Of a DNA stretch of 8,564 bases, positions 1 through 5,793 are shown piece by piece (the stretch's first letter is position 1; the number at the start of each line of letters is the position of its first letter). Under the pieces are notes generated by a model that saw nothing but the letters and a program-made list of their open reading frames with translations, was not told where the DNA came from and searched no databases. The position numbers were made by a program, and so were the translations under genes. The stretch comes from an uncultured Faecalibacterium sp. (lineage in GTDB: Bacteria; Bacillota; Clostridia; Oscillospirales; Ruminococcaceae). The stretch covers positions 1-8,564 of the forward strand of contig CAAFQM010000358.1 of the NCBI GenBank assembly GCA_900765105.1, read 5' to 3'.

Positions 1-908
1 GCATGGCCGACTACAACACCCACCGGGAATTCGGCAGCGGCGACCGCATCTGCTACCACGGCGTGCTGGATATGTCCCGCACCCCGAAGCTTTCCGCCGC
101 CGTCTACGCCAGCCAGAAGACCGCCCGCGCTCCTTCGGACATCGTGATGGAAGTTTCTTCCTCCATGACGCTGGGCGACCTGCCCGGCGGTGCCCCCACA
201 GCCTGCTGGGTGTTCACCAACGCCGAGAGCGTGCGCCTGTACCGCGGCAATGACTTCATCGCTGAGTTTTCGCCGGACCGCCGGGGACGGTTCGCAGCGC
301 TGCCGCACCCGCCCATCGAAGTCAATGATTTCGTCGGTTGCTTGTTGGAAAAATACGAAGGCATGGACCCCGCGTCCTCCCAGCTTGCCGCCGCCATCCT
401 CAATGAGATGCGGCGGGACTCCATGGAGCTTTCGCCCCTGTCCAAGGCGCGGATGCTTTCGCTGCGGCTGAGCTGGAACGACGTGGTAAGTATGTACTAT
501 AAATACGTCGGCGTACTGGGCGGGCCTGCATCGGTCTACCGGTTCGAAGCCGTCTGGCACGGGCGCGCCGTCTGCACTGTAGTGCGGGAGCCGGTGCAGA
601 GCGTCCGGCTGGAATGCACCGTGCACAATCCCATCCTCACCGACGGCCCCACATGGGACTGCGCCGCCGTCAGCCTGCGTGCCATCGACCAGAACGGCAA
701 TCTGCTGCCCTACTGCGGCGAAGCCGTCCGTCTCAGCGTGGAAGGCCCGGTGCAGATCCTCGGCCCGGACGTCGTGCCCCTGCGGGGCGGCATGGCGGGC
801 ACCTACCTTGCCACCACCGGCGAAGCAGGCCGGGCGGTGCTGCACTGCCGCATGGAAGGCGCGCTGGGCACCGAAGCCGCCCTGACCGTGCGCTGCCGGA
901 AAGATTAA
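1..908 (+). CDS. Glycoside hydrolase family 2 protein, C-terminal part (5' end outside window)
   Basis: This is the 3' end of a GH2 enzyme (beta-galactosidase/beta-glucuronidase superfamily), which hydrolyses beta-linked sugars from glycans. The frame is open to the left edge, so the ATG at 3 is almost certainly internal: bases 1-2 (GC) would finish a codon such as TGC, matching the W-C-M-x-D-Y-N-T-H pattern I associate with the family. The first 40 visible residues hold the segment YNTHREFGSGDRICYHG, typical of the end of the GH2 TIM barrel. The rest (about 260 residues) is two beta-rich, Ig-like C-terminal domains joined by a helical stretch containing LSPLSKARMLSLRLSW. The catalytic acid/base and nucleophile lie upstream and cannot be checked. 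No signal peptide can be assessed. The substrate is not predictable from this part. GH2 membership is fairly secure; beta-galactosidase is only the likeliest activity. Confidence 0.85.
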   Translation, partial: MADYNTHREFGSGDRICYHGVLDMSRTPKLSAAVYASQKTARAPSDIVMEVSSSMTLGDLPGGAPTACWVFTNAESVRLYRGNDFIAEFSPDRRGRFAALPHPPIEVNDFVGCLLEKYEGMDPASSQLAAAILNEMRRDSMELSPLSKARMLSLRLSWNDVVSMYYKYVGVLGGPASVYRFEAVWHGRAVCTVVREPVQSVRLECTVHNPILTDGPTWDCAAVSLRAIDQNGNLLPYCGEAVRLSVEGPVQILGPDVVPLRGGMAGTYLATTGEAGRAVLHCRMEGALGTEAALTVRCRKD

Positions 909-963
909 ATGCCGTCCCTTCATGATAGATTTGCACTCTGTTCAAAATTTCATCATGGTTGGC

Positions 964-972
964 TGGTATGCT
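964..972 (+). promoter_or_regulatory. Candidate extended -10 promoter for the zinc-ribbon/DUF5685 cluster
   Basis: TGGTATGCT contains a TGn extension followed by TATGCT (4 of 6 matches to TATAAT). No convincing -35 box lies 16-18 bp upstream, so it would depend on the extended -10. It sits about 68 bp before the zinc-ribbon start. Weak evidence. Confidence 0.3.
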
Positions 973-990
973 TAAAACATGGAAAAAGCG

Positions 991-1010
991 CGGGCCGCTG
1001 CGCCCGTTTT
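991..1010 (+). terminator. Weak hairpin with short T run, possible terminator of the GH2 gene
   Basis: CGGGC (991-995) pairs with GCCCG (1002-1006) around a 6-nt loop, followed by TTTT (1007-1010). The stem has only 5 bp and the T run is short. It lies about 80 nt after the GH2 stop. It also lies downstream of the candidate promoter at 964-972, so it could instead be a leader hairpin of the next gene. Confidence 0.3.
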
Positions 1011-1039
1011 CAATCTGAGACAAAAAGGACGCAGGATCT

Positions 1040-1435
1040 ATGAAAGAAAAATTCCGTCAGTTCATGATCGGCCGCTACGGCACCGATGGCCTGAATCAGG
1101 CTCTGAGCATTGCTTCCATCGTGATGCTGCTCATCTCCCTGCTGACCCGCATCAGCCTGTTCACATGGGTGGGCGTGGTGCTTCTGGTGCTGTGCTATTA
1201 CCGCTCGCTGAGCCGTAACATCTCCAAGCGCACCGAAGAGAATTATAAATACTACACCATCAAGGACCGTGTGGACCGCAAATTTCAGGATCTGAAGGAT
1301 CAGTGGGCAAACCGCAAGGTCTACCACTACTACCGCTGCCCCAAGTGCCGCCAGAAGCTGCGCGTGCCCCGGGGCCGGGGCCGCATCCAGATCTCCTGCC
1401 CCCGTTGCGGCACCCAGTTCATCAAGAAGAGCTGA
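1040..1435 (+). CDS. Small membrane protein with C-terminal zinc ribbon
   Basis: A 131-residue protein of unknown function. A short basic N-terminus is followed by two closely spaced hydrophobic segments (about residues 19-37 and 40-53), which should form a membrane hairpin. A charged helical linker (about 57-95) leads to a C-terminal zinc ribbon with CPKC (C100, C103) and CPRC (C120, C123), the usual four-Cys zinc site. Basic residues (RVPRGRGR) lie between the knuckles, so nucleic-acid or protein binding is possible. The ATG at 1040 follows AAAAAGGA and a closer AGGA. The stop is 3 nt before the DUF5685 start at 1439, so the two are almost certainly co-transcribed. The topology and zinc site are visible; the cellular role is not. 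I recognise the general architecture but no named family. Confidence 0.85.
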   Translation: MKEKFRQFMIGRYGTDGLNQALSIASIVMLLISLLTRISLFTWVGVVLLVLCYYRSLSRNISKRTEENYKYYTIKDRVDRKFQDLKDQWANRKVYHYYRCPKCRQKLRVPRGRGRIQISCPRCGTQFIKKS

Positions 1436-1438
1436 GCC

Positions 1439-2296
1439 ATGTTTGGTTATGTGATCCCGAATCAGGCCGCGCTTTCCGACGAAGCGCAAAAACGCTACCG
1501 GACCGCCTACTGCGGGCTGTGCCGCCGCATCGACGCGCTGCACGGGCTGCGGGGGCGGTTCACGCTGAGCTACGACCTGACCTTTCTGAATCTGCTGCTG
1601 TGCAGCCTGTATGAGGGCGAGACCGAAGCCTCTTCCGGCCACGGCCGCTGCCCGGTGCACCCGCTGCGGGGCGTGGACTGGCGGGCCGACGGCCCCACCG
1701 ACTACTGCGCCGACCTGAGCGTGGCGCTGCACTACTACAACGCTGAAGATAAGTGGAAGGACGACCGCAACCTGCTGGGTCTGGGCTACGAAAAACTGCT
1801 CACCGGCTGCCGTGAGGACGCCGAAGCCCGCTGGCCTCGGCAGTGCGGTGCCATCCGCGCCTGCCTTGACCGGCTGGCAGAGTACGAAGCCGCCGGGAGC
1901 GAGGACCTTGACGCCGTGTCCGGTTGCTTCGGCGAGCTGATGGCGGAGCTGTTCGACTACAAGCAGGACCACTGGTCGCCGGAGCTGCGCAGCATTGGGT
2001 TCCATCTGGGCAAGTTCATCTATCTGCTGGACGCCTACGATGACCTTGAGCGGGACAAACGCAAAGGCGCTTACAATCCGCTCAAAACCCTGAGTACCCA
2101 GCCCGGCTACGAGGAAGAGATGAAGGAGATCTTCGAACTTCTGCTGGCCCGGTGCGCGCAGAGCTTCGAGCGCCTGCCCTGCGTGGAGGACGCCGACCTG
2201 CTGCGCAACATCCTGTATTCCGGCGTATGGCTGAAATACAACTGCAAAACCGAAAAGGACACCCGGAAAAACGGCCGTTCCAATGGTTCTGCTTGA
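1439..2296 (+). CDS. DUF5685 family protein
   Basis: A 285-residue protein that I recognise as DUF5685 from its start (MFGYVIP), the YCGLC segment near residue 24 and the RFTLSYDLTFL segment at 40-50. Function is unknown. It looks all-helical and soluble, with no signal peptide. Possible metal ligands are C25, C28, C71 and H74. Two acidic clusters stand out: E103-D104 with D108-D109 in EDKWKDD, and D198, D201, D202 and D206 in DAYDDLERD, the latter followed by a basic stretch and G-A-Y-N-P (210-214). That layout resembles the two Asp-rich motifs of squalene/phytoene-type class I prenyl synthases; this is my inference. It starts 3 nt after the zinc-ribbon stop with only a weak ribosome binding site, which suggests translational coupling. 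Family call is good; function is open. Confidence 0.85.
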   Translation: MFGYVIPNQAALSDEAQKRYRTAYCGLCRRIDALHGLRGRFTLSYDLTFLNLLLCSLYEGETEASSGHGRCPVHPLRGVDWRADGPTDYCADLSVALHYYNAEDKWKDDRNLLGLGYEKLLTGCREDAEARWPRQCGAIRACLDRLAEYEAAGSEDLDAVSGCFGELMAELFDYKQDHWSPELRSIGFHLGKFIYLLDAYDDLERDKRKGAYNPLKTLSTQPGYEEEMKEIFELLLARCAQSFERLPCVEDADLLRNILYSGVWLKYNCKTEKDTRKNGRSNGSA

Positions 2297-2321
2297 TTTT
2301 CATACGGAAATACGGTAAACT
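2293..2321 (+). promoter_or_regulatory. Candidate sigma-A promoter for the J-domain gene
   Basis: TTGATT (2293-2298), a 17-bp spacer, then TAAACT (2316-2321). Each box matches consensus at 4 of 6 positions. The -35 box overlaps the DUF5685 stop codon. It could give the J-domain gene its own transcript besides read-through from the operon. Confidence 0.4.
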
Positions 2322-2330
2322 GATAACATT

Positions 2331-2350
2331 ATGCGGCACTGCGGCCGCAT
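2331..2350 (+). other. Hairpin in the leader of the J-domain gene
   Basis: ATGCGGC (2331-2337) pairs with GCCGCAT (2344-2350) around ACTGCG. No T run follows, so it is not an intrinsic terminator. It starts about 3 nt after the predicted transcription start of the promoter at 2293-2321, so it would sit at the 5' end of that RNA. Confidence 0.35.
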
Positions 2351-2376
2351 GAAATGAGACGTGAGGAAGTATATCC

Positions 2377-3129
2377 ATGAGAGATCCCTATGAGGTGCTG
2401 GGCGTTTCGCGCGGCGCAAGCGATGACGAGATCAAAAAAGCATACCGCGCCAAGTGCAAGCGCTGGCACCCGGACCTGAACCCCAACGACCCCACCGCCG
2501 AAGAACATTTTAAAGAGGTGCAGGCCGCTTACGATGCCATCACCAAGGGCGAAGCCAATGGCCCGCAGGGCGGCAATCCCTACGGCGGATATCAGCAGGG
2601 CGGCTACGGCCAGCAGAACTACCGGCAGCAGGGATATCAGAACGGATACGGCGGCTTTGACGGATTTGACGGTTTCGACCCCTTTGGGTTCGGATTCGGT
2701 TTCGGCGGCTACCAGCAGGGATACGGTCCGCAGGGCGGTGCAAGCTATTCCGGCTCGGACAGCCCGGAGATGCAGGCTGCGCGCAATTTTGTGGCCAACG
2801 GCCGCTATGCCGAAGCCCGCCGCGTGCTGGACGGCATGACCGGCCGCAATGCCCGGTGGTACTATCTTTCTTCCCTCGCCAATCAGGGGCTGGGCAACAG
2901 CATCGACGCACTGCAGGACGCCCGCCGCGCCGTACAGCTGGACCCCAACAACACTGAGTACCAGATGCACCTGCGCCGGATGCAGAACCCCGGCCAGACC
3001 TACCGCACCACCCAGACCACCTATGCCCGCCCCGGCGGACTGATGCAGTGGTGCTGGAGCATGATTTTGCTGAACCTGCTGTGCAACTGCTGCTGCGGCG
3101 GCTGGGGCTTCGGATTCAGGAGATTTTAA
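2377..3129 (+). CDS. J-domain (DnaJ-like) protein with Gly/Tyr/Gln-rich linker, TPR-like region and Cys-rich tail
   Basis: A 250-residue J-domain protein, expected to stimulate the ATPase of an Hsp70 (DnaK-type) partner. The J domain is at about 3-60 with the essential HPD at 31-33 and the DPYEVLGV start. Residues 61-125 are low-complexity and rich in Gly, Tyr, Gln and Phe (FDGFDGFD, FGFGFGFGGYQQG). Residues about 129-195 form one or two TPR-like helical pairs (ARNFVANGRYAEARRVL, then IDALQDARRAVQLDP). The C-terminus (223-245) is hydrophobic and Cys-rich (LLCNCCCGG) and may insert in or lie on the membrane. The DnaJ zinc-finger repeats and canonical substrate domains are absent, so this is not the housekeeping DnaJ. 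The start has GAGGAAG upstream. It is the last gene of the cluster and is closed by the terminator at 3143-3180. I think its substrate is a neighbour or a membrane client, but the sequence does not say. Confidence 0.9.
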   Translation: MRDPYEVLGVSRGASDDEIKKAYRAKCKRWHPDLNPNDPTAEEHFKEVQAAYDAITKGEANGPQGGNPYGGYQQGGYGQQNYRQQGYQNGYGGFDGFDGFDPFGFGFGFGGYQQGYGPQGGASYSGSDSPEMQAARNFVANGRYAEARRVLDGMTGRNARWYYLSSLANQGLGNSIDALQDARRAVQLDPNNTEYQMHLRRMQNPGQTYRTTQTTYARPGGLMQWCWSMILLNLLCNCCCGGWGFGFRRF

Positions 3130-3142
3130 AACCGCACATCCC

Positions 3143-3180
3143 GGCGCTGCCGCACATCCGTTTGTGCGGCAGCGCCTTTT
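3143..3180 (+). terminator. Strong intrinsic terminator after the J-domain gene
   Basis: A perfect 14-bp stem (3143-3156 with 3163-3176, GGCGCTGCCGCACA and its complement), a 6-nt loop and TTTT (3177-3180). It lies 13 nt after the stop and 2 nt before the -35 box of the next promoter, so the cluster ends here. Confidence 0.9.
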
Positions 3181-3182
3181 GA

Positions 3183-3211
3183 TTGACAGGCTTTTCCGCC
3201 CGGGGTATACT
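3183..3211 (+). promoter_or_regulatory. Sigma-A promoter of the TPR lipoprotein gene
   Basis: Perfect TTGACA (3183-3188), a 17-bp spacer and TATACT (3206-3211). The predicted start is near 3218, giving a leader of about 106 nt. It directly follows the preceding terminator, so the lipoprotein should be expressed independently. Confidence 0.85.
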
Positions 3212-3217
3212 CGGGAT

Positions 3218-3246
3218 GAAAAGCCTTTTTTGTGGGGCGGCTTTTC
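3218..3246 (+). other. 5'-terminal hairpin in the lipoprotein mRNA leader
   Basis: GAAAAGCC (3218-3225) pairs with GGCTTTTC (3239-3246) over a 13-nt T/G-rich loop. The stem begins at the predicted transcription start. GGCTTTTCCG also occurs at 3189-3198 inside the promoter, a 10-bp direct repeat 50 bp away. The hairpin could protect the 5' end of the RNA. A smaller hairpin (TGCC 3293-3296, GGCA 3301-3304) sits just before the ribosome binding site. Confidence 0.4.
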
Positions 3247-3311
3247 CGTGCGGCCCGGGCACAGGCAATGCGTCCCGGCTGCGCGCATGCTCTGCCTTAC
3301 GGCAAAACTAC

Positions 3312-3317
3312 AGGAGG
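3312..3317 (+). promoter_or_regulatory. Ribosome binding site that fixes the lipoprotein start
   Basis: AGGAGG lies 6 nt before the ATG at 3324. It selects that start over the in-frame ATG at 3183, which overlaps the -35 box and would place 47 residues before the signal peptide. Confidence 0.85.
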
Positions 3318-3323
3318 AATTTT

Positions 3324-4607
3324 ATGCGGAAACACGGAAAAACGCTGTGCCTGCGGTGCGCAGCGGCGGCTCTTCTGGCAGCGATGCTTCTGACATCCTG
3401 CGCAGGCAGCGCCACAAACTTTGACAAGCAGATGGAGCTTGGGCGGAAGTATTTTACCGAGCTGAACTACGCCGAAGCCATTGCCGCCTTTACCGAGGCC
3501 ATCCGGCTGGACCCGAACGACATCGAAGCCTATTTTGAACGTGCACAGGCCTATGCCGCACTGAAAAAGTACGACGAAGCCAACGCCGATTACACGGCTG
3601 TCATTGAAAAGACGGATGACCAGCCGTATCTGCAGGCCAGCGCCTATGTTGGCCGCGCCGGTGTGGGCGAAGAGACCGAAAATCTGGCCGACGCCGAAAG
3701 CGACTATGCCGCCGCACTGGTACTGCTGGGCGACGAAACGGCAGGCAAAGACAGCAGCTCCGATGCCGACAAGGTCCTGACCCTGAAAAAGGAGACCCTT
3801 GCAAAGCACGCCGCTGTCTGTGTGACACTGGCCCTGCTGGACAAGGCCGCCGGGGACTACGACCAGCTGGAAGAGCTGGGCCAGAATGTGGCCGCAGAGC
3901 GCAGCGAACTGGAAAAGCTCCGGAAAGATGCCCCCGCAGAGGACACCGAAAACAGCCTGCCGGACAGCGATACGCCGGAACTGCAGGAGGAAACCGACGC
4001 CGAGGAAGCGGCTTCCAGTAAGGAACAGCCCGCCGAGCGCAAAACAGAAGAAGCTGCTTCCAGTAACGAGCAGCCTGCTGAAAGCAAGAAAGAAGAAGCC
4101 GCATCCAGCCAAGTACAAACTGCCGGGCAACCGCAGAGTTATACTGCAAAGAAGACTGCTGGATACACCACGATCACGGAGAAAGTAAATTACCAGATCG
4201 GCGGGACAACGATCCGTCTGACGCACAACGAAGACATCCTATGGGAAGACCAGCACACTTCCAGCAGCATTGATACCCGTGTCTATACCCTGTCGCAGCC
4301 GCTGCAGGGCATGGAGCGTAAGGGCGACTGGCAGGTGATCTGGGATGTCCCGGCTGGGACCGTGATTTCCCGCACAGGAACCTACACCAGCCTCTCGGAT
4401 GGTGTCGTCAACTGGGAAAGCTCCGGCACTGGAATGCTCTGTCTGGTGACGACACGGGTCCTGAGCGAGGATGAAGTCGAGACTTGGGGTGATGTTGCCG
4501 GGGATGAAAGCGTGACGGTTGAAAAAGGCAAACTGTACCAGATGATCGATGTAACCGAAGGCGGCGTGATCATCGATGTTGGCGGTTTTATTTTCCGCGG
4601 TGTTTAA
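3324..4607 (+). CDS. TPR-containing lipoprotein with Glu/Ser-rich repeat linker and unknown C-terminal domain
   Basis: A 427-residue lipoprotein. The N-terminus is basic, then hydrophobic, with a lipobox L-T-S-C at 23-26; C26 should be lipidated, anchoring it outside the membrane. TPR motifs follow (about 33-95: AEAIAAFTEAIRLDPND, then the YDEANADYTAVIE unit), with further helical pairs to about 200. TPRs bind proteins or glycans; no catalytic motif is visible. Residues about 203-275 are a disordered acidic/Ser-rich linker with three 15-residue repeats starting EEAASS (227, 242, 257). Residues about 280-427 are probably beta-rich (TTITEKVNYQIGGTTIRLTH, then DWQVIWDVPAGTVISRTGTY) and match nothing I know. 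It has its own promoter and a terminator after the stop, so it is monocistronic. Secretion and TPR calls are firm; the job at the cell surface is unknown. Confidence 0.85.
   Translation: MRKHGKTLCLRCAAAALLAAMLLTSCAGSATNFDKQMELGRKYFTELNYAEAIAAFTEAIRLDPNDIEAYFERAQAYAALKKYDEANADYTAVIEKTDDQPYLQASAYVGRAGVGEETENLADAESDYAAALVLLGDETAGKDSSSDADKVLTLKKETLAKHAAVCVTLALLDKAAGDYDQLEELGQNVAAERSELEKLRKDAPAEDTENSLPDSDTPELQEETDAEEAASSKEQPAERKTEEAASSNEQPAESKKEEAASSQVQTAGQPQSYTAKKTAGYTTITEKVNYQIGGTTIRLTHNEDILWEDQHTSSSIDTRVYTLSQPLQGMERKGDWQVIWDVPAGTVISRTGTYTSLSDGVVNWESSGTGMLCLVTTRVLSEDEVETWGDVAGDESVTVEKGKLYQMIDVTEGGVIIDVGGFIFRGV
4002..4136 (+). repeat. Three tandem 45-bp coding repeats
   Basis: Units are 4002-4046, 4047-4091 and 4092-4136. 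Each is in frame and encodes 15 residues: EEAASSKEQPAERKT, EEAASSNEQPAESKK and a diverged third copy, EEAASSQVQTAGQPQ. Units 1 and 2 are closest. The array forms the flexible stalk between the TPR and C-terminal domains, and copy number could vary between strains. Confidence 0.85.
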
Positions 4608-4630
4608 ATACAAAGCCGCCAGCCAATTAT

Positions 4631-4652
4631 AAAAAAGCCCGGCATCCCGGGC
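4631..4652 (-). terminator. Second minus-strand terminator after the secreted-protein gene
   Basis: On the minus strand GCCCGG (4652-4647) and CCGGGC (4642-4637) form a 6-bp stem with a 4-nt loop, followed by six T (4636-4631). It backs up the stronger hairpin at 4657-4703. Confidence 0.7.
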
Positions 4653-4656
4653 ACAG

Positions 4657-4703
4657 AAAAACGGCGCTGCTGCACGAAACAACGTGCAGCAGCGCCGCTT
4701 TTT
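4657..4703. terminator. Bidirectional terminator between convergent genes
   Basis: A perfect 15-bp stem (4662-4676 with 4683-4697) with loop AAACAA. On the plus strand TTTTT follows at 4699-4703, ending the lipoprotein transcript. On the minus strand the five A at 4657-4661 read as T, ending the secreted-protein transcript. Confidence 0.9.
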
Positions 4704-4711
4704 ATCTGTTA

Positions 4712-5647
4712 TTACCGGATCACGATGTTACGGCTGATCTTGCTGCAGGAGTAGTTGCCGCTGATCTCTGCCGTCTGCTCGTAAGTGCCCGGCTCTGTGG
4801 GCAGCGCATTGGTGCTGCAGACAGAGCCGTTTTTCTTATAGGTATAGCGGATCTTGTCGGTGGGCACCACCTTACCGTCCACTTCCAGCACAGCCGCCGC
4901 GTTGAAGCTTCTGGCTGCATCGGTCGTCATGCCGCTGCCGGCCTGCTGTGCCCAGTACATGCGCACACCGTCGGTCTTGGGCTTGATCTTGAACATGGCA
5001 AAGCCCGCTGTGTTCACATCGCCGTTTTCCAGTGCGACTGCACCCGCCACATAGTTGCCGGAGTCCGTGGGCTGTTCGTCCAGATAGATGCGGCTGAACG
5101 CACCCTCCGGCAGATACTTGCGGATCAGATTCAGCGCCAGCCGCATACCATTGGCCACCTGATCGATCTGCGGCACATAGAAGTGCAGCACATCCATCAC
5201 CGAGACAGCCTCATCGGCCACGCGCAGCAGCACGCTGACATCATTGCCGTCGATGAGCTGCTTGAGATAACTATAAACATTGAACTCTTCTGCCTGGTCC
5301 GGTGTTTTGGACATCTTTTTGGGCAGGGGGATCATCTTCAGCAGCGTGCGGATCTTATCCGACATCACCAGCGTCACATAGCCGTTGGCCTCGCCGCCGG
5401 TGCCCAGCACTATACCAAGATACTGCGTATCCTGCGGGTTCGTTTCGATCTCAAGTTTGCAGTCGGAACCGTAAACCAGATCGCCCGTTGCCTTGAGCCG
5501 GATGGTCACAGCGCTGTTTTCTTCTTCCGCCGCAATGCTCTGCCATGCAGAGGGTGCCGCCGCAAGCACCGGCATTGCCGCAATACTCAGCGTGACCGCA
5601 GCCGCCAGTGTAAACGCGATCAGTCGTTTTCCCTTTATGGCCTTCAT
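4712..5647 (-). CDS. Secreted protein of unknown function
   Basis: A 311-residue protein with a clear Sec signal peptide: basic MKAIKGKR, hydrophobic core to about residue 25, and a likely cleavage in the VLAAAP region (about 29-31). No lipobox and no LPxTG anchor are present, so it is probably released or loosely bound to the wall. Residues about 45-110 look beta-rich (AVTIRLKATGDLVYGSDCKLEIE), 115-180 mainly helical, and 195-311 beta-rich again. The last 60 residues (VDGKVVPTDKIRYTYKKNGS, ending SRNIVIR) resemble a bacterial Ig-like/MBG-type repeat. Three Cys are present (63, 277, 301). The start is supported by AGGAGG (5658-5663), 10 nt upstream, and by the promoter at 5684-5712. I do not recognise a family. 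It is monocistronic and convergent with the lipoprotein gene. Confidence 0.8.
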   Translation of the reverse strand: MKAIKGKRLIAFTLAAAVTLSIAAMPVLAAAPSAWQSIAAEEENSAVTIRLKATGDLVYGSDCKLEIETNPQDTQYLGIVLGTGGEANGYVTLVMSDKIRTLLKMIPLPKKMSKTPDQAEEFNVYSYLKQLIDGNDVSVLLRVADEAVSVMDVLHFYVPQIDQVANGMRLALNLIRKYLPEGAFSRIYLDEQPTDSGNYVAGAVALENGDVNTAGFAMFKIKPKTDGVRMYWAQQAGSGMTTDAARSFNAAAVLEVDGKVVPTDKIRYTYKKNGSVCSTNALPTEPGTYEQTAEISGNYSCSKISRNIVIR

Positions 5648-5683
5648 AGATGCAAAACCTCCTTATCCCCTGATTCTAGCCTG

Positions 5684-5712
5684 ATTTTACCGCAAAACAT
5701 GCTTTAGGTCAA
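5684..5712 (-). promoter_or_regulatory. Sigma-A promoter of the secreted-protein gene
   Basis: On the minus strand: TTGACC (5712-5707), a 17-bp spacer and TAAAAT (5689-5684). Start predicted near 5677, leaving a leader of about 30 nt that carries the AGGAGG site. Confidence 0.75.
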
Positions 5713-5754
5713 TAACGGGATTCAAGTAGTTCAATCTTTTTACATTTTATACAC

Positions 5755-5791
5755 AAAAGGGGAATGCCCGTTTTTCAGGCATTCCCCTTTT
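5755..5791 (-). terminator. Terminator of the gntR-type gene
   Basis: GGGGAATGCC (5759-5768) pairs with GGCATTCCCC (5778-5787), a 10-bp stem with a 9-nt loop. The A run at 5755-5758 gives TTTT on the minus strand right after the stem, and the T run on the other side makes the structure symmetric. It starts 3 nt past the gene's stop. Confidence 0.85.
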
Positions 5792-5793
5792 TC

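Noticed and set aside
1010..2005. 331-codon open frame on the minus strand
   Set aside because: It lies antisense to the zinc-ribbon and DUF5685 genes, has a low-complexity Ala/Val/Gln/His-rich product typical of GC-rich antisense reading, and has no ribosome binding site.
2331..2350. Intrinsic terminator between DUF5685 and the J-domain gene
   Set aside because: The 7-bp stem is real, but it is followed by GAAATGAG, not a T run.
2329..3288. 319-codon open frame on the minus strand
   Set aside because: It is antisense to the well-supported J-domain gene, crosses its terminator and the next promoter, and gives an Ala/Val-rich product with no motif.
3247..3317. Cyclic-di-GMP (GEMM-like) riboswitch in the lipoprotein leader
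   Set aside because: GGGCACAGGCAA looked faintly similar, but the conserved second half (ACGCAAAGCC and the tetraloop receptor) is missing.
3183..3323. N-terminal extension of the lipoprotein from an ATG at 3183
   Set aside because: That ATG overlaps the -35 box, upstream of the predicted transcript, and would bury the signal peptide. AGGAGG supports 3324.
3297..4226. 309-codon open frame on the minus strand
   Set aside because: It is antisense to the TPR lipoprotein, which has a promoter, ribosome binding site, lipobox and TPR motifs. The antisense product shows no domain.
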